64,000 nucleotides of DNA from Pseudarthrobacter polychromogenes (GTDB lineage: Bacteria > Actinomycetota > Actinomycetes > Actinomycetales > Micrococcaceae). The stretch covers positions 1 to 64,000 of the forward strand of contig NZ_BMKU01000016.1 of the NCBI RefSeq assembly GCF_014644495.1, written 5' to 3'. Position numbers and translations under genes: made by a program. Shown here piece by piece: positions 41,651 to 50,333 of the stretch (position 1 is its first letter; every line of letters starts with the position of its first letter). The notes beneath the pieces were generated by a model. It was not told the origin of the DNA. It did not search any database and was given only the letters and a program-made list of their open reading frames with translations.

Positions 41651-42427
41651 ATGAACAAGACACTCCGCTTCCTTGCCGTACCTACCCTGGCTTTGGGCGC
41701 CCTTGCGCTTTCAGGCGCCCCCGCCATGGCCCACGACGGGGCCGACCACTACCAGTCCACCCTGGGCCAGATCAACGGCAGCTCGGCCTCCGGCACCATC
41801 ACCGTTGATGTCACGGGCAACCAGGCCCACGCCGTCCTCAAGGTCTCAGGCCTGGCCGCGACGTTCATGGACGCCCCCTACCCCCACGTCCAGCACATCC
41901 ACGGCGGCGCCCAGGGTGTCTGCCCGGCCCCTTCCGCCGACAAGGACGGTGACCAGGTTGTCTCCACCACCGAAGGCGCACCGGGCTACGGCGGCATCGT
42001 CACCACCCTGTCCACCAGCGGCGATACCAGCCCTGCCGCCGGGCTTGACCTCAAGGTGGCCGGCCAGGGCGCAAGCTACACTGTGGACCGCACCTTCGAG
42101 CTGAACGCCGAAACAAAGGCCGCCCTGGAAGCAGGAACCGCCGTGGTTGTGGTCCACGGCCTTGACCCGGCAACGTTGAGCCCGGCCGGCGCGGCGGCCA
42201 AGAGCGATCTTGTCCCCGAACTCCCCCTGGCCGCCACGTCCCCCGCCCTGTGCGGAACCCTGGCCGCCGGACAGATGAAGATGCCCGCAGGCGGTGCCGA
42301 CACCGGCCTTGCCCAGGAAACCGGCACCGACACCGGCGCCCTGGCTCTCGGTTGCGGCCTGGCCCTGGCCGCTCTCGCCGGCGGCGCTTACGTTGTTCGC
42401 CGCCGCAGCGCCGGATCCGCGGCCTAA
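41651..42427 (+). CDS. CHRD-domain surface protein with sortase-like tail
   Basis: A 258-residue exported protein. Signal peptide 1-27 (AMA cleavage). Residues ~35-185 fit a CHRD domain (GSSASGTITVDVTGNQAHAV ... PHVQHIHGGAQGVCPAPSADKDGD). The C-terminus has TGLAQETGTDTG, a hydrophobic span and VVRRRSAG, a sorting-signal layout. The motif is a variant: LAQETG has one residue more than LAxTG. The next gene is a sortase, so this is its likely substrate. Confidence 0.82.
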   Translation: MNKTLRFLAVPTLALGALALSGAPAMAHDGADHYQSTLGQINGSSASGTITVDVTGNQAHAVLKVSGLAATFMDAPYPHVQHIHGGAQGVCPAPSADKDGDQVVSTTEGAPGYGGIVTTLSTSGDTSPAAGLDLKVAGQGASYTVDRTFELNAETKAALEAGTAVVVVHGLDPATLSPAGAAAKSDLVPELPLAATSPALCGTLAAGQMKMPAGGADTGLAQETGTDTGALALGCGLALAALAGGAYVVRRRSAGSAA

Positions 42428-42451
42428 GCCTGGGCTGACTGGATCATCACT

Positions 42452-43159
42452 GTGACAACCCTGAACTCCGGCCGCTGCGGGGGCCCCTGGGCCACCACGG
42501 CGGCCGGGCTTCTGCTCCTGCTGGCTTTGGGCGGCTGCGGCACCGCAGATTCCGGAGCGCCCGACGCCGGTGCCCCAGCTTCCGCTTCCGGCGCACCTTC
42601 CGCGGCGGCTTCCGCGGCACCCACCCCGGCCGCGGCCAGTCCGGCGATGCCGGCACCGGCCCTTTCCTCTCCGGCGCCTGCAGCAACACAGCCGGCAGTC
42701 CTGTCCCGGTCCGAGCCGGTGGTCCTGGAAATTCCCGCCATCGGCGTGCGGACCGATCTGCTCAAGCTGGGCCTGCGGGAGAACGGTTCGCTTGAGGTAC
42801 CGCAGGACTCCGGAAGCGGCGCTCCGGCCAGCTGGTACAACGGTTCTCCCACCCCCGGCGAACGTGGACCGTCCGTCATGCTGGGCCACGTCAACTCTCC
42901 CAGCGGCCGTGGCGGTGTGTTCGCGGACCTCCGCAAGCTCACCCCGGGAGCCGAGATCAACGTCTCGCGAACCGACGGCAGCATCGCTGTATTCACCGTT
43001 GACCGCGGAGCCCTCTACAGCAAGAACGACTTCCCCACCCTGGAGGTCTACGGAAACACGGCAGGGCCCGAACTCCGGCTGATCACCTGCGACGGTTACG
43101 ACCCCGCCACAGGGCTCTTCGATGACAACTACGTCATCTACGCCAAGCTCAACGCCTGA
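42452..43159 (+). CDS. Class F-like sortase with lipobox
   Basis: A 235-residue protein. N-terminal signal with a lipobox (LLALGGCG), then an Ala/Pro/Ser linker (~30-85), then the sortase barrel. Catalytic His is in VMLGHVNSP and Cys in LRLITCDGYD. The usual catalytic Arg region (class F: T-G-x-Y-x-D-N) reads ATGLFDDNYVIYA with no Arg. GTG 42452 has a poor ribosome site, 24 bp after the substrate gene. Membrane anchoring by lipid rather than a plain span is an inference. Confidence 0.8.
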   Translation: MTTLNSGRCGGPWATTAAGLLLLLALGGCGTADSGAPDAGAPASASGAPSAAASAAPTPAAASPAMPAPALSSPAPAATQPAVLSRSEPVVLEIPAIGVRTDLLKLGLRENGSLEVPQDSGSGAPASWYNGSPTPGERGPSVMLGHVNSPSGRGGVFADLRKLTPGAEINVSRTDGSIAVFTVDRGALYSKNDFPTLEVYGNTAGPELRLITCDGYDPATGLFDDNYVIYAKLNA

Positions 43160-43260
43160 CCTGCTTCCCGCCAACGCCCCATCGCACCAACGCCTAATCC
43201 CTCAGTAACCGAACAAACGGCCGCGAACCCGCACAGGGGTGCGGCCAGGACGGACGAGTC

Positions 43261-43908
43261 ATGACCCACCGCGCCCCGCTGCTTGCTTCGCTTGCTGTCT
43301 CAGCCCTGCTGCTCTCCGGCTGCGCTGCTGCGGCGGGGTCCGTGGGAACGGCCCAGGCGCCGTCGTCGGACGCTTCCGCCCCGGCCGCGCCCGCTGCCGC
43401 AGCGCCTTCCATGCAGGGCGGCCACGCGGGACATCATGGCGGCGGCTCCCCCTCCCCGCGCGCTGCCGTCAGTGAACCCAGCGAAGCAGCGAAGATGGTG
43501 TGCGGTGATCAGCCGATGGACAGGCTAACGGCGATCCTGGACCTGGAGCAGGATCCGCACACCGTAAACAGCTGGGCGGACAGCACCTTCACGTGCACGT
43601 ACCACCTGGACGAGGGTGCCCTTGAAATTTCCGTCCGGGAAGCATCGGACAAGGCGGCGGCACTGACGTACTTTGACGCCATGCAAGCGCTGGCGGTGGA
43701 CGCGACGCCGATCGAAGGGCTCGCCAGCCTCGGCTTTCCCGCCTATGAAACCGCGGACGGATCGGCAGTGTTCCAGAAGGACAGCTTTGTGCTGCAGGTT
43801 GACGCCTCCGGCCTGCCGGAGGCCATGGGTCCGGATGGCATCAGCCGCAATGCGCTGGCCTACCAGTTGTCCACCACCATTCTGGCGTGCTGGGTGGAGC
43901 ACCACTAA
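43261..43908 (+). CDS. Lipoprotein with His-rich linker, unknown function
   Basis: A 215-residue exported lipoprotein (lipobox LLLSGC). A low-complexity linker with GGHAGHHGGG follows, then a soluble domain of ~140 residues with three Cys (MVCGDQ, TFTCTYH, ILACWV). The domain resembles small actinobacterial lipoproteins of unknown role. Third gene after the CHRD protein and the sortase; a shared surface function is inferred. Confidence 0.7.
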   Translation: MTHRAPLLASLAVSALLLSGCAAAAGSVGTAQAPSSDASAPAAPAAAAPSMQGGHAGHHGGGSPSPRAAVSEPSEAAKMVCGDQPMDRLTAILDLEQDPHTVNSWADSTFTCTYHLDEGALEISVREASDKAAALTYFDAMQALAVDATPIEGLASLGFPAYETADGSAVFQKDSFVLQVDASGLPEAMGPDGISRNALAYQLSTTILACWVEHH

Positions 43909-43914
43909 CTGACG

Positions 43915-44586
43915 CTAGACAGCCCGCTTCCGTTGCGCCGCATTCCCCCGGCCTTCCATCTCAATGGCCTTCACTGCCGCCTGCAGGTACTTGCGCGACT
44001 CCGCCGAGTTGGCCAGCTGCACCAGCTCGGCGGCCACCACAACGAGCTTGACGTTGCGGTGGCTGCTGGTACTCACGAGCATCTGGAAAGCGTCCTCCGA
44101 GCCCATGTTCAGCTGGCCCATGAGGATGCCGCGGGCCTGGTCTATGACGGTCCGGGTGGACGTGGCTCCAATAACGGCGTCACGGGCGGTCTGCTCGGTT
44201 TCACGTTGAAGCGTTGAAGTGAGGTCGATCATGACGCCTTCAAGGGCGGAGACCCTCCCGCCCTCCACAAGGGCGTCACCGGTTGTCAGGACCCGCCGGG
44301 TCCGGCCCTGCGCATCGATGATGCGGTGGTACATGCAGAAATAGCCGCCGGTCCGGACAACCTGCGCCACAATTTCCTCGCATTTGGGCCTGTCCTCCGG
44401 ATGCTTGTGGGAGAAGAGCAGCTCCAAGGTGGGGACAACCTCGCCCCGCCGGTAGCCGTGCAGCTGGAACATGGCCTCCGACCAGTGCAGCTTTCCCGTG
44501 GCCACGTCCGCGTGGAACGTCCCGGCAACGCACTGGTTATCCCCCAGCGCGCTGGAATAGGTATAAGGGCCGGTCAGCTCTGACAC
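43915..44586 (-). CDS. PAS-ANTAR antitermination regulator
   Basis: A 223-residue protein. Residues ~20-125 form a PAS domain (GKLHWSEAMFQLHGYRRGEV). Residues ~140-200 form an ANTAR RNA-binding three-helix domain (TVIDQARGILMGQLNMGSED, AFQMLVSTSSHRNVKLVVVA). ANTAR proteins bind paired hairpins to prevent transcription termination. No target hairpins were identified in this window. Confidence 0.88.
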   Translation of the reverse strand: MSELTGPYTYSSALGDNQCVAGTFHADVATGKLHWSEAMFQLHGYRRGEVVPTLELLFSHKHPEDRPKCEEIVAQVVRTGGYFCMYHRIIDAQGRTRRVLTTGDALVEGGRVSALEGVMIDLTSTLQRETEQTARDAVIGATSTRTVIDQARGILMGQLNMGSEDAFQMLVSTSSHRNVKLVVVAAELVQLANSAESRKYLQAAVKAIEMEGRGNAAQRKRAV

Positions 44587-44728
44587 AGGGCCACCTCCAT
44601 GTAGCGTCCAACACGTCCCCGGCCGTTGGCACAGTCCGCACTTGTTCCATTATGGCCGGGCAAGGCCCCCGGGCGTAAGGGACTATGGCCACTACCAAGG
44701 CGCCGGTACCCTCCGGGCGGCTCCGGCC

Positions 44729-44757
44729 TTGACGGACATACCCCCTAGGGGTATATT
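44729..44757 (+). promoter_or_regulatory. Copper-responsive promoter with CsoR-type operator
   Basis: TTGACG (-35, 44729-44734), a 17-bp spacer and TATATT (-10, 44752-44757). The spacer carries ATACCCCCTAGGGGTAT (44738-44754), a perfect 7-bp inverted repeat of the CsoR/RicR type. Binding there would block RNA polymerase. The repressor gene is not in the window. Confidence 0.88.
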
Positions 44758-44874
44758 CAAGGTGTTGTCAGTGAAGTGGTATGTCCAGGCCGGTGCCCCG
44801 CACCGCCGTCACAGCCGTTCAACCCCAGCGCCTGCCCAGCAAGGAATCGTCCTTCACCAAGGAATGGAACTGAC

Positions 44875-45210
44875 ATGTTTGATAGCGAGAACCGCACCGA
44901 GCTCCCCCTGGCCTCCAGCGCCGGCTGCAGCTGCTGCTCCCCCGCAGGCCACGCGCAGAAGGCGCCGGCCGCCGTCGTACATTCCGACGCCGCTGCCCCC
45001 TCCCAGCGAACCTTCTCCGTCGAGGGCCTCACCTGCGGGCACTGCGTCCGGACGGTGGAGAAGGCCGTCTCCGCCCTTGACGGCGTCGAGTCGGCCTCCG
45101 TTGACCTGGTAGCCGGCGGCCGTTCCGGCCTGACCGTTGCCGGCTCCGTTTCAGACGCGGCGGTCCGCCAGGCCGTCACCTCGGCCGGGTACTCCCTGGC
45201 TGCCAACTGA
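44875..45210 (+). CDS. copZ: CopZ-like copper chaperone with Cys-rich head
   Basis: A 111-residue HMA-domain protein. The domain spans ~44-111 with the Cu(I) motif GLTCGHC. An unusual N-terminal extension contains GCSCCSPAGH, which could hold extra copper. ATG 44875 has AAGGAA upstream. It lies 121 bp after the CsoR-type operator and 54 bp before copB; it delivers copper to the exporter or to the sensor. Confidence 0.9.
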   Translation: MFDSENRTELPLASSAGCSCCSPAGHAQKAPAAVVHSDAAAPSQRTFSVEGLTCGHCVRTVEKAVSALDGVESASVDLVAGGRSGLTVAGSVSDAAVRQAVTSAGYSLAAN

Positions 45211-45264
45211 TTTTCCGCAACGGGGCTGTTGCCCCGGGTTGCGGCGCCCTCCAAGGAGGAACCG

Positions 45265-47397
45265 ATGCAGGACCACCAGCACCACCATCACGACGACGAG
45301 CGCCCCTCACGCGGCACCCTCACCGAAACGGCGGCTGCTTCAGGCAGCGGGCACGATGGCCACGGCCACGCCGCGCGCCCTGACGACGACCATGCTATCC
45401 ACACGCACGGGCAGCACGCCGGACACAGCACCGCCATGTTCAAGAACAGGTTCTGGCTGACGCTGGCCCTGTCCATCCCCGTGGTCTATTTCAGCCCCAT
45501 GGTGGGGCACCTCCTTGGCTACATGGCCCCCATGTTCCCCGGGTCAACCTGGATCCCGCCCGTCCTGGGCACGGTGATCTTCCTCTACGGCGGCCAGCCA
45601 TTCCTCAAGGGCGGCCTGCAGGAGCTGAAGGACCGCCGGCCGGGCATGATGCTGCTGATCGCCATGGCCATCACGGTGGCGTTCGCCGCGTCCTGGGTCA
45701 CCAGCCTGGGGCTGGGCGGCTTCGACCTGGACTTCTGGTGGGAGCTCGCGCTGTTGGTGGCCATTATGCTTTTGGGCCACTGGATCGAGATGCGGGCCCT
45801 GGGTTCGGCGCAGGGGGCCCTGGATGCCCTCGCTGCGCTGCTGCCTGATGAAGCCGAACGCATCACGGACACCGGCACCGAAACCGTTCCCGTCTCCGAA
45901 CTCCAGCAAGGCGACCTGGTCCTGGTCCGTTCCGGCGCCCGGATGCCTGCGGACGGAACGGTGGTGGAGGGGCAGGCCGAGGTCGACGAATCGATGATCA
46001 CCGGCGAATCCAAAACCGTGCCGCGCGGCCCGGGCGACACCGTGGTGGCCGGAACCGTCGCCACGGACACCAGCGTCCGCGTCCGGGTGACGGCCGTGGG
46101 CGACGACACCGCCCTGGCCGGCATCCAGCGGCTGGTGGCCGAGGCACAGTCGTCCTCCTCCCGGGCCCAGGCCCTGGCCGACCGCGCCGCAGCCTTCCTG
46201 TTCTACTTTGCCGCCGGCGCGGGTGTCCTCACCTTCATCGCCTGGACCCTGCTGGGCAGCATCCCGGAGGCCGTCACCCGCACCGTGACCGTCCTGGTCA
46301 TCGCCTGCCCCCACGCCCTGGGCCTGGCCATCCCGCTGGTCATCGCCATCTCCACCGAGCAGGCCGCCCGGGCCGGGGTGCTGATCAAGAACCGGATGGC
46401 GCTGGAGCGCATGCGCACCATCGACGTGGTCCTTTTCGACAAGACCGGCACGCTCACCACGGGCGCACCCGAACTGAAGGATGTGGCCGCCGTCGAGGGA
46501 GTGGACGCTGATGAGCTGCTGGCCCTGGCCGCCGCTGTTGAGTCGGACAGCGAGCACCCCGTGGCCCGTGCCATCGTCCGCGCGGCCCGGGAACGCAACC
46601 TCACCCTTCCTGCCGCCACCGGATCCACCTCACTGACCGGCCGGGGCGTGCGGGCCTCGGTGGACGGACGCACCGTGCACGTGGGCGGGCCCGCGCTCCT
46701 GCGCGAGCTGGGCGCCGTCGAACCTTCCGCCCTGGCCCGGTCCACCCGGGCGTGGATGGACCGCGGCGCTGCCGTCCTGCATGTCATTGACGACGACGGC
46801 CGCGTGCTGGGGGCGGTCAGCCTGGAGGACGCGGTGCGGGCTGAGTCGCGCCAGGCTGTGGCGGCCCTGCAGCACCGCGGGGTGAAGGTGGGCATGATCA
46901 CCGGCGACGCCCGGCAGGTGGCCCAGGCCGTGGCCGAGGACCTGAACATTGACGAGGTGTTCGCCGAAGTGCTGCCCGCGGACAAGGACAAGAAGGTTGC
47001 CGAACTGCAGGCGCGCGGGCTGAAGGTGGCCATGGTGGGCGACGGCGTCAACGATTCGCCGGCGCTGGCCCGCGCCGAGGTGGGCATCGCCATCGGGGCC
47101 GGCACCGACGTGGCCATGGAGTCCGCAGGGGTGGTGCTGGCCGGAAATGATCCGCGCGCGGTGCTGTCCATGGTGGACCTCTCCCGGGCGAGCTACCGCA
47201 AGATGTGGCAGAACCTGGTGTGGGCCACCGGCTACAACGTCCTGGCCGTGCCGCTGGCCGCCGGTGTCCTGGCGTTCGCCGGGGTGGTGCTCTCGCCGGC
47301 TGCCGGAGCCGTCCTGATGTCCGTGTCCACCATTGTGGTGGCCCTGAACGCCCAGCTGCTGCGGCGGGTGAAACTCAACCCGTCCGAGGTACGTTGA
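45265..47397 (+). CDS. copB: Copper-exporting P1B-type ATPase (CopB-like)
   Basis: A 710-residue P-type ATPase. The N-terminus is His-rich (DHQHHHHDDE, GHDGHGH, HTHGQHAGH) with no HMA domain. The membrane metal motif is CPH (VIACPHALGLA), as in CopB. Also present are TGES, the phosphorylation site DKTGT, and the hinge MVGDGVNDSPAL. Eight spans. ATG 45265 lies 6 bp after AAGGAGGA. CopB exports Cu(I)/Cu(II) from the cytosol. Confidence 0.94.
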   Translation: MQDHQHHHHDDERPSRGTLTETAAASGSGHDGHGHAARPDDDHAIHTHGQHAGHSTAMFKNRFWLTLALSIPVVYFSPMVGHLLGYMAPMFPGSTWIPPVLGTVIFLYGGQPFLKGGLQELKDRRPGMMLLIAMAITVAFAASWVTSLGLGGFDLDFWWELALLVAIMLLGHWIEMRALGSAQGALDALAALLPDEAERITDTGTETVPVSELQQGDLVLVRSGARMPADGTVVEGQAEVDESMITGESKTVPRGPGDTVVAGTVATDTSVRVRVTAVGDDTALAGIQRLVAEAQSSSSRAQALADRAAAFLFYFAAGAGVLTFIAWTLLGSIPEAVTRTVTVLVIACPHALGLAIPLVIAISTEQAARAGVLIKNRMALERMRTIDVVLFDKTGTLTTGAPELKDVAAVEGVDADELLALAAAVESDSEHPVARAIVRAARERNLTLPAATGSTSLTGRGVRASVDGRTVHVGGPALLRELGAVEPSALARSTRAWMDRGAAVLHVIDDDGRVLGAVSLEDAVRAESRQAVAALQHRGVKVGMITGDARQVAQAVAEDLNIDEVFAEVLPADKDKKVAELQARGLKVAMVGDGVNDSPALARAEVGIAIGAGTDVAMESAGVVLAGNDPRAVLSMVDLSRASYRKMWQNLVWATGYNVLAVPLAAGVLAFAGVVLSPAAGAVLMSVSTIVVALNAQLLRRVKLNPSEVR

Positions 47398-47428
47398 AGG
47401 TACTGAACCCGGTCCGTTCCATCCCAGT

Positions 47429-47474
47429 CTGATTCAATCCAGTCCAGTCCAGCCTGATCCAATCCAGTCCAGCC
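47429..47474 (+). repeat. Short tandem duplication after copB
   Basis: CTGATTCAATCCAGTCCAG and CTGATCCAATCCAGTCCAG stand next to each other in the 104-bp gap between copB and the next gene. Confidence 0.6.
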
Positions 47475-47501
47475 CCGTCCACTGAAGGAGGAGGAACCAG
47501 C

Positions 47502-48014
47502 ATGACCGCACGCGCCAGCGTCCTGCAGGCAGCCCTCCTCCGCGCTGGGCTGCTGGCTGTGGTTATGGCCGTCGTGGCCGGAATCTTCGGCATGCACGTC
47601 ATGACCGCGGACCATTCCTCGCACGCGGCCCACGCGGACGTTGCCCTCGCTGCCGGGGACTCCGCCGTCGGGCATTCTCCCGGTGGGCACTCCGCGGCGG
47701 AACACTCCGCCGTCGGACATTCAGCCGGGCACACCGCCGTCGGATATTCCCATGCTGGACACGCAGCGATCCTGACGGATGCGGTAGGCGCGGCCTTCAC
47801 CGCCTCCGCATCCTGCAGCGCAGGGTGCCCGGATGTGCGGGAAGAAGGCGCGTCCTGCACCCCGCTGGCGAAGACCGGATCGCTCGCGGCCGCCCCGCCC
47901 CCGGCAAGCCCCACCGCACTACTTGCACCGGTTTTTGGCACCCACTGGGCCGCCGGTTACTCCTTCGTCCCGCCAAGCAAGACGCCCTGCGAACTGTCCA
48001 TCAGCCGAACGTAA
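47502..48014 (+). CDS. His-rich exported/membrane protein of the copper islet (DUF6153-like)
   Basis: A 170-residue protein. One hydrophobic segment (~residues 13-35, AGLLAVVMAVVAGIFGMHVM) acts as signal or anchor. A His-rich stretch follows (VGHSPGGHSAAEHSAVGHSA), then Cys pairs (SCSAGCPD, SCTPL) and a C-terminal Cys. This composition fits periplasmic-side copper binding. GAAGGAGGAGGAACC precedes ATG 47502. The DUF6153 link is tentative. Confidence 0.72.
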   Translation: MTARASVLQAALLRAGLLAVVMAVVAGIFGMHVMTADHSSHAAHADVALAAGDSAVGHSPGGHSAAEHSAVGHSAGHTAVGYSHAGHAAILTDAVGAAFTASASCSAGCPDVREEGASCTPLAKTGSLAAAPPPASPTALLAPVFGTHWAAGYSFVPPSKTPCELSISRT

Positions 48015-48087
48015 ACGGACTGCGCCGCGTGGCCTCCCACGCCTCCACAGGCCCAGTTCACCTACTTTCCTGAAGGACCATCACACA

Positions 48088-48708
48088 ATGAACAGCAAGA
48101 TCAAAGCCCTGTCCGTCGCCGCTGCGCTGGCAGCCTCACTTGGCCTGGCCGGGTGCGCCACCGATGCCGGAAGCTCCGGCGGAAGCACCATGCCCATGAA
48201 CCACGGCAGCTCCGGCCCCGCGTCCAGCATGATGCCCGATGCCAGTGCCGGCCATAACCCGGCGGACATCGCCTTTTCCCAGATGATGATCCCGCACCAC
48301 GCGCAGGCCGTGGAGATGAGCGACATGATCCTGGCGAAACCGGACATGCCCGCGGACGTCACCGCCCTGGCCACCAAGATCAAGGACGCGCAGGCGCCGG
48401 AGATCGACACCATGACCGGGTGGCTTGAGGACTGGAACGTGCCCGCCATGATGTCTGACCACTCCGGGCACGGCATGACCGGCATGGTTGATTCAGCGGG
48501 CATGGAGAAGCTGAAGGACGCCCAGGGAACGGACGCCGTCCGGCTCTTCCTGGAGCACATGATCGGACACCATGAAGGCGCGATCGACATGGCGCAGCAG
48601 GAAATCTCCGCCGGCAAGCACCCCGAAAGCATCCAGCTGGCCCGCGACATCATCACCGCCCAGGAGGCGGAGATCGCGGAGATGAAGGAGATGCTCGCCG
48701 GGCTCTAA
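48088..48708 (+). CDS. DUF305 lipoprotein of the copper islet
   Basis: A 206-residue exported lipoprotein (LGLAGC lipobox). A Met/His-rich linker (STMPMNHGSSGP) is followed by a helical DUF305 domain with MMIPHHAQAVEMSDMIL and HMIGHHEGAIDMAQQE, the paired HH motifs of the family. DUF305 proteins such as CopM bind copper outside the membrane. Last gene of the islet; a repeat array follows 12 bp after the stop. Confidence 0.88.
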   Translation: MNSKIKALSVAAALAASLGLAGCATDAGSSGGSTMPMNHGSSGPASSMMPDASAGHNPADIAFSQMMIPHHAQAVEMSDMILAKPDMPADVTALATKIKDAQAPEIDTMTGWLEDWNVPAMMSDHSGHGMTGMVDSAGMEKLKDAQGTDAVRLFLEHMIGHHEGAIDMAQQEISAGKHPESIQLARDIITAQEAEIAEMKEMLAGL

Positions 48709-48719
48709 CCCTCCCCCAC

Positions 48720-48854
48720 GACGCTCTCTCACTTGATGCACCAAATCGATGGACGCTCTATCACTTACGGCACCAAATCGATGGACGCTCTCTCACTTTC
48801 CTCAAGAAAGTGATAGAGCGTCCATCCGGAAACGGCGTTAAGTGAGAGAGCGTC
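48720..48854. repeat. 32-bp-period repeat array, locus B
   Basis: Three forward units start at 48720, 48752 and 48784; two reverse units end at 48822 and 48854. The spacing is 32 bp within each group. The central pair forms a hairpin (GACGCTCTCTCACTTT against AAAGTGATAGAGCGTC) that could serve as terminator for the DUF305 gene. Some linkers read ACCAAATCGATG, unlike the other loci. The last unit provides the final codons and stop of the FAD gene. Confidence 0.88.
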
Positions 48855-50097
48855 CGGCTGGCCGGCGGCGCCTGTATCCAGGCGCCGCCGGCTTCACATG
48901 TTCGGGGCGAATTCCGACGCCGATAAACCGTGCGGTGAAGCGGCGCAGCAGCGGTGAGGCGATCCGGATCAGCACAACCACCCAGCGCGGGGCGAAGCTG
49001 TGGCCCGTGGCTGCCCTGGAGATGGCCTTATGCCCGTTGCGCTGGATCAGCTGCATGACTTTCACCGGCATCTCGCGGCGCCGCTGCACGGCCGCGAGCT
49101 TCTCCACCGGGGCCGCTCCGGCAGCCAGGTCACCCGAGATGGCGTTGAACAGTGCCACGGCGTCCTGGATGGCGAAGTTCACGCCGACGCCGAACACCGG
49201 GGACATTGCGTGGGCGGCATCACCGATCGCCATGAATCCGGGCCGGTACCAGCGCCGGAGCCGGTTGATCTGGACAGAGAGAAGTTTAACCTGCTCCCAG
49301 TCCTGCAGGGTGCCAACCACCGGCTGCAGCACGGGAGCCGCGCGCGTCAGCCGTTCACGGAGCGAGCCCAGCCCTGCAGCCCGGAGTTCGTCGAGTCCCC
49401 CTTTCTGGATGGCCATGCCCGACTGGTACCTGTCGCCCCGGTCAAGCGTGAGGACCATTCCGCGGGAGGAGATGTACCCGAGGGTTACGGGCGGCGGCGC
49501 GGGCGGTTTGGGAAGGTTGAACCACAGCACGTCGATGGGCACGCCGAACTCATCCGGAACCAGTCCGGCTGCAGAGCGCAGCACGGACGCCCGCCCGTCC
49601 GCGGCCACCGTCAGCGTGGCACGGATCTCGCGTCCGCCGTCGGGCGTTGCAACCCGCACGCCCCGCACCTGGTCCTGCTCCATGATCAGCGCGGTGGCCT
49701 CCGTATTCATGAGCAGCTCGAAGGTGGGGAAGGCTGCCGCCTCGCGGGCCAGGAAGTTCAGGAAGTCCCACTGCGGGGCCAGGACCAGGAAGTTGTCGGG
49801 GCCCCGGAGGGTGCGGAAGTCGGCCATGGTGATGCGCTGCCCTTCCACAACGGCGTCCAAGGTGGGCAGCCGAGTGAGAGGCAGCTGCAGGAATTTCTCC
49901 CGGAGCCCGAGCTCGCCAAGCAGGGTCACGGTGGACGGATGCACCGTGTCGCCGCGGAAGTCGCGGAGGAAGTCCGCGTGCTTCTCCAGCACGGTGACTT
50001 TCAGGCCGGCGCGCGCCAGCAGGTAGCCGAGCACCATGCCGGCCGGGCCGCCGCCGGCAATAACGCAGTCGCGTCCGGGCTGGTCTCCTGGACTCAT
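48838..50097 (-). CDS. FAD-dependent aromatic-type monooxygenase
   Basis: A 419-residue class A flavin monooxygenase-like protein. GxGxxG motif in CVIAGGGPAGMVLGYLLARA; the DG motif is VAADGRASVLR; the FAD-phosphate motif is GDAAHAMSPVFGVGVNFAIQ. ATG 50097 has GGAGGAG 7 bp upstream. The tail is basic (YRRRRPAGRSLT) and its last codons plus the TAA fall inside repeat locus B. The substrate is unknown. It is flanked on both sides by the same repeat family. Confidence 0.85.
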   Translation of the reverse strand: MSPGDQPGRDCVIAGGGPAGMVLGYLLARAGLKVTVLEKHADFLRDFRGDTVHPSTVTLLGELGLREKFLQLPLTRLPTLDAVVEGQRITMADFRTLRGPDNFLVLAPQWDFLNFLAREAAAFPTFELLMNTEATALIMEQDQVRGVRVATPDGGREIRATLTVAADGRASVLRSAAGLVPDEFGVPIDVLWFNLPKPPAPPPVTLGYISSRGMVLTLDRGDRYQSGMAIQKGGLDELRAAGLGSLRERLTRAAPVLQPVVGTLQDWEQVKLLSVQINRLRRWYRPGFMAIGDAAHAMSPVFGVGVNFAIQDAVALFNAISGDLAAGAAPVEKLAAVQRRREMPVKVMQLIQRNGHKAISRAATGHSFAPRWVVVLIRIASPLLRRFTARFIGVGIRPEHVKPAAPGYRRRRPAGRSLT

Positions 50098-50182
50098 CGT
50101 GCCACTCCTCCGTATTGGTGCCTGCCTCCATGGTGGACGCAGTGCCGCAGGAATGGTAGTAACGCGCACCGTTTCGCCGCAG

Positions 50183-50262
50183 GGAGTGAGAGAGCGTCCA
50201 GGGAAAAGCAGCGTCAAGTGAGAGAGCGTCCGGCGAAAAGCTGCGGTAAGTGAGAGAGCGTG
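50183..50262 (-). repeat. 32-bp-period repeat array, locus C
   Basis: Three reverse-orientation units end at 50198, 50230 and 50262, with an exact 32-bp period. Core AGTGAGAGAGCGTCC; the last has GTG for GTC. It occupies the divergent promoter region between the FAD gene and the phosphatase gene. Confidence 0.85.
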
Positions 50263-50333
50263 CGGGTGTTGCGTGTTAAGTTGAAACGTGCGGGCCGGAC
50301 GGTCCGCGCACCGGCTGGAAAGAGAAAATCCCC

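Noticed and set aside
48720..50262. Arrays B and C considered as terminal repeats of an insertion sequence
   Set aside because: The enclosed gene is a flavin monooxygenase with no transposase, and the same repeats occur elsewhere without an enclosed element.
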